A DNA stretch of 64,000 nucleotides from Streptomyces cellulosae (GTDB lineage Bacteria > Actinomycetota > Actinomycetes > Streptomycetales > Streptomycetaceae), in NCBI RefSeq assembly GCF_000721105.1, contig NZ_JOEV01000003.1, positions 124,001-188,000 of the forward strand, in the 5' to 3' direction. A program made the translations under genes and the position numbers. Of the stretch, positions 36,384 to 44,958 are shown in pieces. Below the pieces are notes generated by a model. That model did no database searches. It was not told where the DNA came from and worked only from the letters and a program-made list of their open reading frames with translations. The first letter of the stretch is position 1, and the number at the start of each line of letters is the position of its first letter.

Positions 36384-37229
36384 CTACGATCGCGCGGGCT
36401 GGTTGGCGATCAGAAGAGTGCTGCCCGCGGGACGGAAACCCAGGCCCGAGTAGATGCGAGCGACGGCGTCCTCCGCATACGCGAGGAAAACGGTGCTCAC
36501 TCCGTGGTCGCGGGCGTGGTGGACCAGGGCTGCGGTGACGGCGGCGGCCAGGCCCTGACGGCGGGCCACGGGGAGGGTGCCGACGCCGCCGATCTCGGTA
36601 GTGCCGTTGGCCGGGTGGTAGTGGCCGACGGCGAGCGGAGTGCCGTCCGGGGCGACGGCAGCGATCAGGGTTTTGTGTCCGGCACGGACCGTGGGGCGGA
36701 CCGTTGCCGCAGTGCCGTCCTCGATCAGCTCCTCGGCCACCACCGACAGCTCCTCACGCCCCGCCGAACCCCTCGCGGCGCCTTCCTCGGCGAAAGCCAG
36801 GCGGGGAAGAGCGAGGACCGCGGGCAAAGCAGGGTCGTCGGCCGTCAGCACGCGGATCGTCACGCCATCCGGCAACGGGCGCGGACCAACCGGATGACGC
36901 GGATCCAGAGCCATCAGCGGGCGTTCCGCCACCGGCAGGCCGGCCTCCTCGATGCAGGCGCGCAGACCCGGTGCGGACTCGGCCAGCCACTCGAAAGCCT
37001 CCGGCACACCGAGTTCGCGCTGCCGCGCCCGCACCCGGGCCACGTCAGTGGCGGAAACCGCCGAGGCTCCCCCTGCGAGGGGTTGAGCATGGCTGGGACC
37101 GCCGTAATACGGGGCACCTGGTTGCCTTCGCACGAACAACCGTAACGAGCCGAACACTTCGACGTCGGCGAACAGCAACGGCACGGAGGCGTAGTACTGC
37201 TCGATACGGGCAGGCAGCGAGTCACTCAT
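36384..37229 (-). CDS. GNAT-family N-acetyltransferase
   Basis: A 281-residue protein whose C-terminal half is a GNAT fold: EIGGVGTLPVARRQGLAAAVTAALVHHARD carries the acetyl-CoA motif (VARRQGLAAA), followed by FLAYAEDAVARIYSGLGFRPAG. The N-terminal ~120 residues are less conserved and may be a second, degenerate acetyltransferase domain. ATG 37229 is used; another ATG three codons upstream (37238) is equally possible as neither has a strong ribosome site. Substrate unknown. A 7-bp microsatellite lies about 100 bases upstream. Confidence 0.8.
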   Translation of the reverse strand: MSDSLPARIEQYYASVPLLFADVEVFGSLRLFVRRQPGAPYYGGPSHAQPLAGGASAVSATDVARVRARQRELGVPEAFEWLAESAPGLRACIEEAGLPVAERPLMALDPRHPVGPRPLPDGVTIRVLTADDPALPAVLALPRLAFAEEGAARGSAGREELSVVAEELIEDGTAATVRPTVRAGHKTLIAAVAPDGTPLAVGHYHPANGTTEIGGVGTLPVARRQGLAAAVTAALVHHARDHGVSTVFLAYAEDAVARIYSGLGFRPAGSTLLIANQPARS

Positions 37230-37334
37230 GCGGCGCATCCCACCACGGGACGCCGGCGCACCGCATCCGAGATGCGAGCCTGCGCTTGGCGCCTCAGGCC
37301 CGGCCGTCGACACCGATCCCCCAGCCGCCGCCGG

Positions 37335-37374
37335 CTCCGCCCTCCGCCCTCCGCCCTCCGCCCTCCGCCCTCCG
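37335..37374. repeat. 7-bp tandem repeat (CTCCGCC)n
   Basis: Five full copies and a partial sixth of CTCCGCC in the divergent gap between the GNAT and lactonase-like genes. Length variation by slippage could alter promoter spacing for either gene. Confidence 0.85.
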
Positions 37375-37447
37375 TAGCAGGCTGGACGCGCTTTCGCTGT
37401 CGGCAGACCGGCTGGACCGCGCGTCGCGGTCTGGCCAGGATGACGGC

Positions 37448-38158
37448 ATGGGAAAGGACATCGCGGTGCGTCGACTCGACCTCGGGTACTTCGTCCGGCC
37501 CGCATCGGAGACAGGCAGCCCGCAGCCACGAGTGGAACCCGTACTGGCCTACCTGGTGCGACACGACCGGGGTCTGATCCTCTTCGACACCGGCATCGGC
37601 ACGGCGAACCCCGAAACCGAAGCGCACTACCGACCCCGACGCCGTGCGCTGCAGGACGCCCTGTCCGCGGCAGGAGTAGGCCTCCGCGACATTTCTCTCG
37701 TGGTGAACTGTCACCTGCACTTCGACCACTGCGGAGGGAATCCTCTTCTGGGCGGCAAACCCATCCTGGTTCAGGACGTGGAGCTGGCCACCGCCCGCCG
37801 GGGCAACCACACGTTCGATGAGCTTGTCGACTTCCCCGGTGCTACCTACGAGGAACTCGCCGGGGAGACCGAGTTCTGGCCAGGAGTCCGGGTCATTCCG
37901 ACACCCGGTCACACCGAGGGACACCAGTCCCTGGTCCTCCGGAAAGCGGACGGCACCGTGGTCCTCGCGGGCCAGGCACACGACTTCGCGTCCCAGTTCG
38001 CATCGGACCACCTGGCCCGCCACGCCGCCCGCCAGGGAGTGGAACAGCCTCTTCCGCCCTACCGGCGCTGGCTGGACCGGCTCGCCGACTTCGACCCACG
38101 ACGCGTGCTCTTCGCCCACGACTGCTCGGTCTGGGAACCGTCGCACGACGCGCTCTGA
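37448..38158 (+). CDS. Metallo-beta-lactamase-fold hydrolase, N-acyl-homoserine-lactonase-like
   Basis: A 236-residue protein with the dinuclear zinc motif HLHFDHCGGN (HxHxDH), a later TPGHTEGHQS (third His) and the Asp/His pair GQAHDF and FAHDCS. The N-terminus (LDLGYFVRPAS, LFDTGIG) resembles AiiA/AttM lactonases, which open homoserine-lactone rings. Related family members also hydrolyse other esters, so quorum quenching is a reasonable but unproven guess. No signal peptide. The start ATG follows GACGGC without a clear ribosome site. Confidence 0.72.
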   Translation: MGKDIAVRRLDLGYFVRPASETGSPQPRVEPVLAYLVRHDRGLILFDTGIGTANPETEAHYRPRRRALQDALSAAGVGLRDISLVVNCHLHFDHCGGNPLLGGKPILVQDVELATARRGNHTFDELVDFPGATYEELAGETEFWPGVRVIPTPGHTEGHQSLVLRKADGTVVLAGQAHDFASQFASDHLARHAARQGVEQPLPPYRRWLDRLADFDPRRVLFAHDCSVWEPSHDAL

Positions 38159-38323
38159 CCGAGCCACCGCTGACGCGCCCTGCAGGCGTCTGGCCTGCGG
38201 CATGACCCGCGTTCAACGTTTGGAGGACGCTCGACCTCACCGTGGGAGGTCACTCCCTTGACGGGGAATGGATGGGGCTCCACTCAAGGCAGCGAGAGGG
38301 AACCTGTGAACGGTGAGAGCCCC

Positions 38324-38481
38324 ATGCCGCAATGGCACCTTCCGGACAGTGATGGCCTTCCGGCTCGTCAGCTTGTGGAGGGCACCTTGGTCCCCAGACG
38401 TTCCTGGCGCTCGTGGCGAACGGTGCGTACGAGGATGGCGTCGCGATCCTCGCCGCCCGTCAACGCGACGAGGACGAGTGA
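38324..38481 (+). pseudogene. Small protein interrupted by a one-base frameshift (uncertain)
   Basis: From ATG 38324 the frame reads MPQWHLPDSDGLPARQLVEG; a -1 shift near 38392 continues QTFLALVANGAYEDGVAILA and ends EDE at TGA 38479-38481. Both halves look protein-like and hydrophilic/hydrophobic patterns continue smoothly, whereas the unshifted frames turn Arg/Trp-rich. It may be a decayed gene of ~51 residues or a sequencing slip at a C-rich run. The rest of the 390-base gap between 38158 and 38549 shows nothing else. Confidence 0.3.
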
Positions 38482-38548
38482 CCGGTGCACGCGAAGGCCA
38501 TGTCCGCGTCCCTTCCGGGTATCCGGTACGGAACGAAAGGGGGCGGGA

Positions 38549-38746
38549 ATGCCGCTTACGTTCCGCAAGAGTTTCCGGATCCTGCCGGGGGTGCGCCTGA
38601 ACATCAACAAGCGCTCCTGGTCCATCACGACCGGTGGCCACAACGGTCCGCGCCACACGCACAGCAGCACGGGACGTCGTACGACATCGATGGATCTGCC
38701 CGGACCGTTCGGGTGGCGTCGTACGCGTAACGCAAGGCGGGGCTGA
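38549..38746 (+). CDS. DUF4236 small protein
   Basis: A 65-residue basic protein starting MPLTFRKSFRILPGVRLNINKRSWSI..., the pattern FRKS-x-LPGVRLN-x-K of DUF4236 proteins, with a second conserved block TSMDLPGPFGW at the end. AAGGGGG precedes the ATG. DUF4236 proteins of unknown function occur in phages and actinobacteria. It ends 65 bases before the XRE-MurA gene. Confidence 0.65.
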   Translation: MPLTFRKSFRILPGVRLNINKRSWSITTGGHNGPRHTHSSTGRRTTSMDLPGPFGWRRTRNARRG

Positions 38747-38783
38747 CAGTCCTTCACCCGAACGGACCCTCCCAAGAGGCGAC

Positions 38784-38799
38784 ATCTCATATCTGAGAT
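38784..38799. promoter_or_regulatory. Palindromic operator in front of the XRE-MurA fusion
   Basis: ATCTCATATCTGAGAT is an inverted repeat (ATCTCA/TGAGAT arms, four central bases) centred 20 bases before the ATG at 38812, so a bound protein would block the promoter or ribosome. The downstream gene itself encodes an XRE DNA-binding domain, making autoregulation likely. Confidence 0.55.
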
Positions 38800-38811
38800 A
38801 ACCTCGACCTC

Positions 38812-40341
38812 ATGGCAGACGACTACCTCGTACGTATCGGCAAGCTCATCCGTGACGCCCGTCAGCACCGGGGCTGGACACAGTCGCAGCTTGCCGAGGC
38901 GCTCGGCACCAGTCAGAGCGCCGTCAATCGCATCGAGCGCGGCAATCAGAACATCAGCCTTGAGATGATCGCTCGCATCGGTGAGGCACTGGACAGCGAA
39001 ATCGTCTCTCTGGGCTACGCGGGCCCGATGCACCTGCGAGTGGTCGGCGGCCGCCGGCTCTCCGGCGCCATCGACGTGAAGACCAGCAAGAACGCGTGTG
39101 TGGCACTGCTGTGCGCCTCCCTGCTCAACCGGGGGCGCACAGTGCTGCGCCGGGTGGCCCGCATCGAGGAGGTGTACCGCCTGCTGGAGGTGCTCAACTC
39201 CATCGGCGTCCGCACCCGTTGGATCAACGACGGCGTCGACCTGGAGCTGGTGCCGCCGGCCGAGCTGGACATGGCGGCGATCGACGCGGAGGCCGCCGTA
39301 CGGACGCGGTCCATCATCATGTTCTTCGGCCCGCTGCTGCACCGTATGGACCAGTTCAAGCTGCCGTACGCCGGCGGCTGCGACCTCGGGACGCGCACCA
39401 TCGAGCCGCACATGATCGCGCTGCGCCGGTTCGGGCTGGACATCGCCGCGACGGAGGGCCAGTACCACGCGCGGGTCGACCGGTCCGTGCGCCCCGAGCG
39501 CCCGATCGTACTGACCGAGCGCGGCGACACCGTGACGGAGAACGCGTTGCTGGCCGCCGCCCGGCACGACGGCGTCACCGTCATCCGCAACGCCTCCTCC
39601 AACTACATGGTCCAGGACCTCTGCTTCTTTCTGGAGGCCCTGGGCGTCAGGGTGGAGGGCATCGGCACCACCACGCTCACCGTGCACGGTGTGCCCACGA
39701 TCGACGTGGACGTCGACTACTCCCCCTCCGAGGACCCGGTCGAGGCGATGAGCCTGCTGGCCGCCGCGGTGGTGACGGAATCCGAACTGACGGTGCGCCG
39801 GGTCCCGATCGAGTTCCTGGAGATCGAGCTCGCGGTCCTGGAGGAGATGGGCCTCGACCACGACCGCACGCCCGAGTACTGGGCGGACAACGGCCGCACC
39901 CGCCTGGTGGACCTCACCGTCCGCCCCTCCAAGCTGGAGGCGCCGATCGACAAGATCCACCCGATGCCCTTCCCGGGCCTGAACATCGACAACGTCCCCT
40001 TCTTCGCGGCCATCGCGGCCGTCGCGTCCGGCAAGACCCTGATCCACGACTGGGTCTACGACAACCGGGCGATCTACCTGACGGACCTGAACCGGCTCGG
40101 CGGCCGCCTGCAACTCCTCGACCCGCACCGCGTCCTGGTCGAGGGCCCCACCCGCTGGCGCGCCGCCGAGATGATGTGCCCGCCCGCACTGCGACCCGCC
40201 GTGGTCGTCCTGCTGGCGATGATGGCAGCCGAAGGCACATCCGTGCTGCGCAACGTCTACGTCATCAACCGGGGATACGAGGACCTTGCCGAGCGGCTCA
40301 ACTCGATCGGGGCGCAGATCGAGACGTTCCGCGACATTTGA
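38812..40341 (+). CDS. XRE helix-turn-helix fused to a MurA-type UDP-GlcNAc enolpyruvyltransferase
   Basis: A 509-residue two-part protein. Residues ~8-66 are an XRE/Cro-C1 domain (IRDARQHRGWTQSQLAEALGTSQSAVNRIERG). From ~72 onward is an EPSP-synthase-fold enolpyruvyltransferase: VVGGRRLSGAIDVKTSKNAC carries the conserved KNA, and YAGGCDLGTRTIEPH carries the active-loop Cys matching Cys115 of E. coli MurA. NRGYEDLAERLNSIGA is the end signature. MurA catalyses the first committed step of peptidoglycan synthesis. The fusion suggests an enzyme that senses UDP-GlcNAc or its product and represses its own promoter. A separate housekeeping MurA probably exists elsewhere. Confidence 0.88.
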   Translation: MADDYLVRIGKLIRDARQHRGWTQSQLAEALGTSQSAVNRIERGNQNISLEMIARIGEALDSEIVSLGYAGPMHLRVVGGRRLSGAIDVKTSKNACVALLCASLLNRGRTVLRRVARIEEVYRLLEVLNSIGVRTRWINDGVDLELVPPAELDMAAIDAEAAVRTRSIIMFFGPLLHRMDQFKLPYAGGCDLGTRTIEPHMIALRRFGLDIAATEGQYHARVDRSVRPERPIVLTERGDTVTENALLAAARHDGVTVIRNASSNYMVQDLCFFLEALGVRVEGIGTTTLTVHGVPTIDVDVDYSPSEDPVEAMSLLAAAVVTESELTVRRVPIEFLEIELAVLEEMGLDHDRTPEYWADNGRTRLVDLTVRPSKLEAPIDKIHPMPFPGLNIDNVPFFAAIAAVASGKTLIHDWVYDNRAIYLTDLNRLGGRLQLLDPHRVLVEGPTRWRAAEMMCPPALRPAVVVLLAMMAAEGTSVLRNVYVINRGYEDLAERLNSIGAQIETFRDI

Positions 40342-40347
40342 TACGAG

Positions 40348-40408
40348 GATGCCGCCGCACCCCGTCTGACCTGCGGCTCAGCGGGTCAGGGAGGGGTGCG
40401 GCGGCATC
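40348..40408. terminator. Strong stem-loop after the XRE-MurA gene
   Basis: GATGCCGCCGCACCCC (40348-40363) pairs perfectly with GGGGTGCGGCGGCATC (40393-40408). The 29-base loop folds further through TGACC/GGGTCA. It starts 7 bases after the stop codon. Confidence 0.85.
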
Positions 40409-40429
40409 TCTGGGACTTCTCTGGGACTT
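40408..40429. repeat. Direct repeat CTCTGGGACTT, possible integrase arm or att remnant
   Basis: CTCTGGGACTT occurs twice in tandem directly after the terminator stem and about 55 bases from the end of the tyrosine-integrase pseudogene. Short direct repeats next to integrase genes are common integrase-binding arms. No tRNA gene overlaps it. Confidence 0.35.
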
Positions 40430-40484
40430 TGGGCCCGCGGTGGGCTACGAGCCACGCTCCACAGGTCCCGCCGACCGGCCACGG

Positions 40485-41061
40485 CTACGCGGAAATCGCG
40501 TCGATGGCGGCGCTGCCTCGTGCGCCCGCGCGGGGCAGGAAGGGGGAGTACTTCCGCAGCGTGAACCCGGGGTCGGAGTGCCCCAGCCGGCGTGCCAGGG
40601 AGACGACCGATTCGCCAGCCTCCCGTTCCTCGGAGGCGTAGAAGTGGCGCAGAGCGTGGAAGCCGTTCTCCCGGGATGGCTCCCACACGCGAGCGCCGTT
40701 TGTGTTGCCCTCCTCCAGCGAAGCGATCACGCCGGCCTCAGCCAGAGCGGGCTTCCACACGTAGGAGTTGAAGTAGTCCCGGTTGATGGCCTTCCGTTCG
40801 CGTCCTGTCACCAAGAGGTTGTAGGTCCTCGGCCGCCGGTGTTCGGTCGGGCAGGGCCGCCTGTACCGCCGGTACCCGTTCGGGTGGCCACGCCTCGACC
40901 CTGCCGGGTGTGGCGGCCGGAGGGCCAACCGTGCCGGACCGACTTGGATTGCGTCCGAGGCGACGGTCCTCGACGGCGGCCTGGAGGATGCTGGAGAGCG
41001 TCGCCCAGACGAGACGGATCGAGGTCGGACCGAGGTCCTTCTCCCACCCCGGCCGCGTACG
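40485..41061 (-). pseudogene. Tyrosine-recombinase phage/ICE integrase, internally deleted
   Basis: The upstream part reads GWEKDLGPTSIRLVWATLSS and AAVEDRRLGRNPSRSG (core-binding domain); after a frame change near 40842 it continues LLVTGRERKAINRDYFNSYV and HALRHFYASEERE, ending with LARRLGHSDPGFTLRKY. The catalytic HxxR, the LGH motif and the Tyr are present, but about 130 residues between AALPDR and LLVTG are missing, including the first catalytic Arg. It is the relic of an integrated element; the stretch 41062-41360 upstream shows no other recognisable gene. Confidence 0.78.
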
Positions 41062-41360
41062 AGGCCCTACCCGGGTCACGGACGCGATCCGGGTGGCGCC
41101 GGGCGGCCGCACGGCGCTGGTGGAGATGAGCGCTGACCGTCTCGTAGCTTCCCGGACGCCGACGTGTGTGCGGGCACGGGAAAATCCGCCCCGCGACCGT
41201 ACGCGAACACAAAGCACGGGGCGGAACGCTCATGGGTTTTCGGAGGCTTCGGCCGAGCGAAAAAGCCGGGCTTCGGTCGGATGAATTCCCGGGTACGGCG
41301 GGCGGCTCTTCGCACCACCTCTTCACCGCATTGTCCGGGGCGCGGATTTCCGCCGGGAAG

Positions 41361-41954
41361 TCAAACCGGCCGGAAGGGCGCGGTCGCGCGGCCGTACCGG
41401 AGCAGGGCGGAACACAGCGCCCCGAGGCTCAGCATGCACAGCACGGTCCGGACGACGTTCACCGGCACCCACACCGACTTGAAGTCCTCGATCACCGCCG
41501 GGAGATCCTTGGCGGTGGCCGGGTTCCCGAGCGCCGCCAGCTCCGCGTTGAGCGGGAGGTTGACCGCGACGGTGATCACGAGCACCGCCAGGTAGCAGAC
41601 GGCCGCGACGACCAGCGGCATGGCGACCGCGAGCCGTTTCTTCCGGAAGGCCATGATCGCGGAGGCGACCGTGAGGCCCAGCGTGGCGAGGAAGACCAGG
41701 CCGAACAGCGGGCTGCCGTCGATCACTGCGTTGAAGCGCTGCATGGCCGCCGCGTACGTGCGGTCGTCCAGCTCCGCGAGGCCCGGCATGACGGAGATGT
41801 CGTAGGCGAAGAACAGCCCGGCCATCAGACCGGTGCACAGGACGGAGGCCACCAGGAGCGGCCCGGCGGCCCGGTCACGGCCGGGCGGCGGGAACGCCGG
41901 CGGGCGGGCCGGCGGCGCCCACGGTGCGGGGCTGGGAGGAGGGTAGTGGCTCAC
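41361..41954 (-). CDS. DUF1772 membrane protein
   Basis: A 197-residue protein. A Pro-rich cytoplasmic head (first ~25 residues) precedes four hydrophobic segments (LLVASVLCTGLMAGLFFAYD, LFGLVFLATLGLTVASAIMA, LVVAAVCYLAVLVITVAVNL and VRTVLCMLSLGALCSALL). FAYDISVMPGL and NLPLNAEL are the conserved DUF1772 motifs. The superfamily includes anthrone oxygenases, but most small members are uncharacterised. A second complete copy (44959) and a fragment (43851) lie within 4 kb. Confidence 0.82.
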   Translation of the reverse strand: MSHYPPPSPAPWAPPARPPAFPPPGRDRAAGPLLVASVLCTGLMAGLFFAYDISVMPGLAELDDRTYAAAMQRFNAVIDGSPLFGLVFLATLGLTVASAIMAFRKKRLAVAMPLVVAAVCYLAVLVITVAVNLPLNAELAALGNPATAKDLPAVIEDFKSVWVPVNVVRTVLCMLSLGALCSALLRYGRATAPFRPV

Positions 41955-42101
41955 GTTGCCGTCCTGTCGATCGGGTGGACTCTCCCGGCTGACGGACGGT
42001 ACGCGAGCGAAAGCGCAGCGTCCGCACTACTCGAAGGATCATCCCAGCAGGCGGAGGGACATGCGGTCCATGCTTTACACGCTCGGACGCATACGCGGTC
42101 G

Positions 42102-42600
42102 TCACCGGACGGGGGCCGGTATGGTCGTCAGGCACTCCTCCAGGAACGCCAGCGCGCGCAAGTGGTAAAGAGAGGCGGCCAGTCCGAGGCTGAGGTGGTG
42201 GCTCGCCTCGGGGACGCGTTCGACCACAGGCAGGCGCGTCCGGGTGAAGCAGGCGGCCACGACTGCCAGTTCGTCCCGGTCGAGGCACCACCAGCCCTCG
42301 AACTCCCCGAAGGTGAGCCGCACGGGGCAGCGCACCCGGGCCGCGACACCCGGGAAGTGGGCGGGCCACAGGGCCGTCTCGGCCTCCTCGGCGGCCGGGA
42401 CATCGCGGAGCAGGGCGCGGCTGGCGCGGAAGGTGCCGCCTGGATAGAGCCGCAGCGGGCCCCAGTTGAGCTCGCCCGCGCCGCCGCCCAGGGTGTCGGG
42501 GAAGTGGGCGGCGGCCGAAGAGCGAGAGCTCCGGGCGCGGTCCGGTAACCACCCAGAAGAGCCGCCGCCGGGCCGCGCCCCGATCCGTACCCCCCCCTCC
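42102..42600 (-). pseudogene. Alpha/beta-hydrolase C-terminal remnant
   Basis: The minus-strand reading GAGELNWGPLRLYPGGTFRA, VRCPVRLTFGEFEGWW and later ASHHLSLGLAASLYHLRALA, ending FLEECL, follows the cap region, acid strand and catalytic His region of small alpha/beta hydrolases. Upstream, the matching frame switches near 42520 (VVTGPRPELSLFG lies in another frame) and the nucleophile elbow is absent. N-terminal half lost; not functional. The 147 bases between 41955 and 42101 hold the promoter of the DUF1772 gene and nothing else obvious. Confidence 0.55.
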
Positions 42601-42639
42601 CCTCAGCTCACGGACCGGAGCCCGACGGCCGGACACGCC

Positions 42640-43641
42640 TCAGGATCTGAGGACCACTGTCCGCCCGTCCGAGCCGGTGGTCAGGGTCTCCTCGGACCGC
42701 TTGCCCCGGCGGAACTCCTGCGGGCTGACGCCCCGTTCCCGCTTGAACGCGGCGCTCAGCGCGAACGGCCCCGAATAACCCACCTGTTGGGCGATGTTGG
42801 CGACGGACAGGTCAGGGTCGCGCAGCAGTTCGGAGGCGAGCGTCAGCCGCCATCCGGTCAGGTAGGACATCGGCGGCTCGCCGACGAGTTCGGTGAAGTG
42901 CCGGGCCAGCACCGCCCGGGAGACCCCGACGGAGGCCGCGAGCGAGGCGACCGTCCACGACTCGCTGGGCCGTTCGTGCAGCAGCCGCAGCGCCCGTCCC
43001 ACCACCGGGTCGCTCTGCGCCCGGAACCAGAGCGGCGCGCCCGTGCCCGGCTCCATGAGCCAGGAGCGCAGGACGTTGATCAGCAGCAGGTCGAGCAGCC
43101 GGTCGAGGACGACCTCCTGGCCGATGTCCTCCTTGTCCACCTCGGCGGCCAGCATGCCGATCAGCGGGGTCCGCGCGGCCGAGGCGGGCTGGACGAGCAG
43201 CGCGGGCAGGCTGTCGAGCAGTCTGCGCCCTACCTCGTTGGGCGCCTGGTAGGTGCCGCTGAGCATCACGGTCGACCCGGTACGGTGCGGCTCGCCCCAG
43301 GTGCGCACGCCCAGGGACATCGCCTCGGTGACGTCCTCGCCGTCAGTGGTGTTGCAGCGCTGCTCGGGGTCGACGGTGATACCCGGGGGCGTCGACGGGT
43401 CGTCGACGAGCGTGTACGGCTCGGGGCCGCGCAGGACCGCCACGTCCCCCGCCGCGATCCGCACCGGGTCGGCCCCCTCGCGGAGCACCCATGCCGAGCC
43501 GTGCAGCATGGTGACCAGCGACAGGGGCGCGCGGTCCTCGATGCGCAGTCCCCACGGGGGGCTGAACACCGATTTCAGCAGAAAGGCGCCCCGCGCCTTG
43601 GGGCTTTCCAGCAGACCGCTGAGCGTATCCACAACCTTCAC
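42640..43641 (-). CDS. AraC-family transcriptional regulator (cupin_6 type)
   Basis: A 333-residue regulator. The N-terminal AraC-binding cupin (residues ~10-190) has SPPWGLRIEDRAPLSLVTMLHG. The C-terminal AraC DNA-binding domain (~225-320) has VASLAASVGVSRAVLARHF and VANIAQQVGYSGPFALSAAFKRERGVSP. GTG 43641 is used; another in-frame GTG at 43656 is possible, and neither has a strong ribosome site. Regulators of this type often control a nearby SDR or oxidoreductase gene; the NmrA-like gene at 43969 is the obvious candidate. Confidence 0.88.
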   Translation of the reverse strand: MKVVDTLSGLLESPKARGAFLLKSVFSPPWGLRIEDRAPLSLVTMLHGSAWVLREGADPVRIAAGDVAVLRGPEPYTLVDDPSTPPGITVDPEQRCNTTDGEDVTEAMSLGVRTWGEPHRTGSTVMLSGTYQAPNEVGRRLLDSLPALLVQPASAARTPLIGMLAAEVDKEDIGQEVVLDRLLDLLLINVLRSWLMEPGTGAPLWFRAQSDPVVGRALRLLHERPSESWTVASLAASVGVSRAVLARHFTELVGEPPMSYLTGWRLTLASELLRDPDLSVANIAQQVGYSGPFALSAAFKRERGVSPQEFRRGKRSEETLTTGSDGRTVVLRS

Positions 43642-43710
43642 CTCGCACCGTCTCACCGTCGTTTCTCGCGGGGCGCGCTCGGCCCCGGCCGTGCCCCTCC
43701 CGCTCCGTGA

Positions 43711-43735
43711 AGCCGCGCCGTCGGGCGGCGCGGCT
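43711..43735. terminator. Stem-loop between NmrA-like and AraC genes
   Basis: AGCCGCGCCG (43711-43720) and CGGCGCGGCT (43726-43735) form a perfect 10-bp stem with loop TCGGG, downstream of the minus-strand NmrA-like gene and DUF1772 fragment. Confidence 0.65.
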
Positions 43736-43850
43736 CCCGGAAGGAGGCGCGACCGTGGGTCCAGGCTCCCGCGGGGAGTTCCGGACCCGCGGTGGTTCCC
43801 GTGTCCAGTCTGTCAACGCGTCCCGGCACCACGTCCGGTCGTCGCGACGG

Positions 43851-43971
43851 TCACTGCGTCCGCAGGGCCGTCCGCCGCCGCGCCGTGTCGCCCAGCAGTG
43901 CGAGAGCGGCCAGGCAGGCTGCCGTACGGACCGCGTTGGCCCGGCGCCAGCTGTGGGACACCGTTTCGTCA
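43851..43971 (-). pseudogene. DUF1772 C-terminal fragment
   Basis: The minus strand reads VSHSWRRANAVRTAACLAAL then ALLGDTARRRTALRTQ and stops at 43851-43853. The W-x2-N-x-VRT pattern followed by a hydrophobic segment matches the last helix of the DUF1772 proteins at 41361 and 44959 (WVPVNVVRTVLCML and WNALHGARTLFAVA). The rest of the gene is absent. It occupies most of the 312-base gap between the AraC and NmrA-like genes. Confidence 0.45.
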
Positions 43972-44796
43972 GGCGTCCCAGACGCCGGTGGCCGCGGCCT
44001 CCTTGGCGTAGTCCGCGAAGTCCTTGGGCTCCCGCCCGAGCGCTTGCCTGACGCCGTGCACGAGGCTGGCGTTGCGGCCGTCGACAATGAGGGTGAAAAG
44101 GTCCGCGAACTCCTCCGGCTCGCCCAGCTCGCGCAGCGCCGCGCGGTAGTCGTCGACGCTGACCGGGATGTAGGTGATGGTCCGGCCGGTGGCCGCCGAC
44201 AGCTCGCGGGCCACGTCGTGGAAGCTCAGCAGCCGCGGGCCGGACAGCTCGTAGGTCTTGCCGATGTGCCGGTCGTCGGTGAGGGCGGCGACCACCACGT
44301 CGGCGATGTCGTCGGTGTCGACGAACGGCTCGACGGCGTCGCCGGTGGGGAGCGCCAGCTCGCCCGAGCGGACCGGGTCGAGGAAGAAGCTCTCGCTGAA
44401 GTTCTGGTTGAACCAGTTGGCGCGGACGACGGTCCAGTCGCAGCCGGACGCCTTGAGGGCGTCCTCGCTGGCGACGGCGCCCTCCTCGCCCCGGCCGGAG
44501 AGCAGCACCAGGCGGCGGACGCCCCGCTCCACGGCGAACGCGGCGAACCGCTCGACGGCTTCCTTCGCGCCGGGGAAGGCGAGGTCCGGATAGTAGGTCA
44601 CGTAGGCGGCCAAGACCCCGTCGAGCGCGGCCTCCCAGGTGCTCTCGTCCTCCCAGACGAAGGGGATCTCGCTGCTGCGCGAGCCGCTCCGGGCCGGACG
44701 GCCGAGCCCCTGCAGGCGCTCGACGACACGCCGTCCGGTCTTACCGGTGCCGCCGATGACGAGGATGGGTGCGGTCTTCTGTCCTTGAGTGCTCAT
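43969..44796 (-). CDS. NmrA-like NAD(P)-binding protein
   Basis: A 275-residue Rossmann protein: ILVIGGTGKTGRRVVERLQ at residues 11-29, then VRRLVLLSGRGEEGA and CDWTVVRANWFNQNF (the NmrA/HSCARG-type pattern with N instead of the SDR Tyr). GDAVEPFVDTDDIADVVVAAL is also typical. These proteins act as NAD(P)(H) redox sensors or as quinone/azo reductases. ATG 44796 follows TGAAG. The gene is next to an AraC regulator and DUF1772 genes, a set often seen in quinone or antibiotic-stress contexts. Confidence 0.82.
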   Translation of the reverse strand: MSTQGQKTAPILVIGGTGKTGRRVVERLQGLGRPARSGSRSSEIPFVWEDESTWEAALDGVLAAYVTYYPDLAFPGAKEAVERFAAFAVERGVRRLVLLSGRGEEGAVASEDALKASGCDWTVVRANWFNQNFSESFFLDPVRSGELALPTGDAVEPFVDTDDIADVVVAALTDDRHIGKTYELSGPRLLSFHDVARELSAATGRTITYIPVSVDDYRAALRELGEPEEFADLFTLIVDGRNASLVHGVRQALGREPKDFADYAKEAAATGVWDA

Positions 44797-44958
44797 GGCT
44801 TCATTGAAGTCTCCGCGCGGCAGACGGTACATGGCTCACCGGCTCGCCTTCATATGCGATCGTCTCGATTCGCGAGCGCAGGGTGTAGGTCCGCACGGCC
44901 CTGGTCCGGGGCGCTCGAGCACCGGAAGGGTTCGACCCCGAAGCGCCCCGCCGGAGGT

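Noticed and set aside
40342..41360. A tRNA gene as integration target next to the integrase relic
   Set aside because: I found no cloverleaf-like sequence with a T-loop GTTCGA signature in the expected place.
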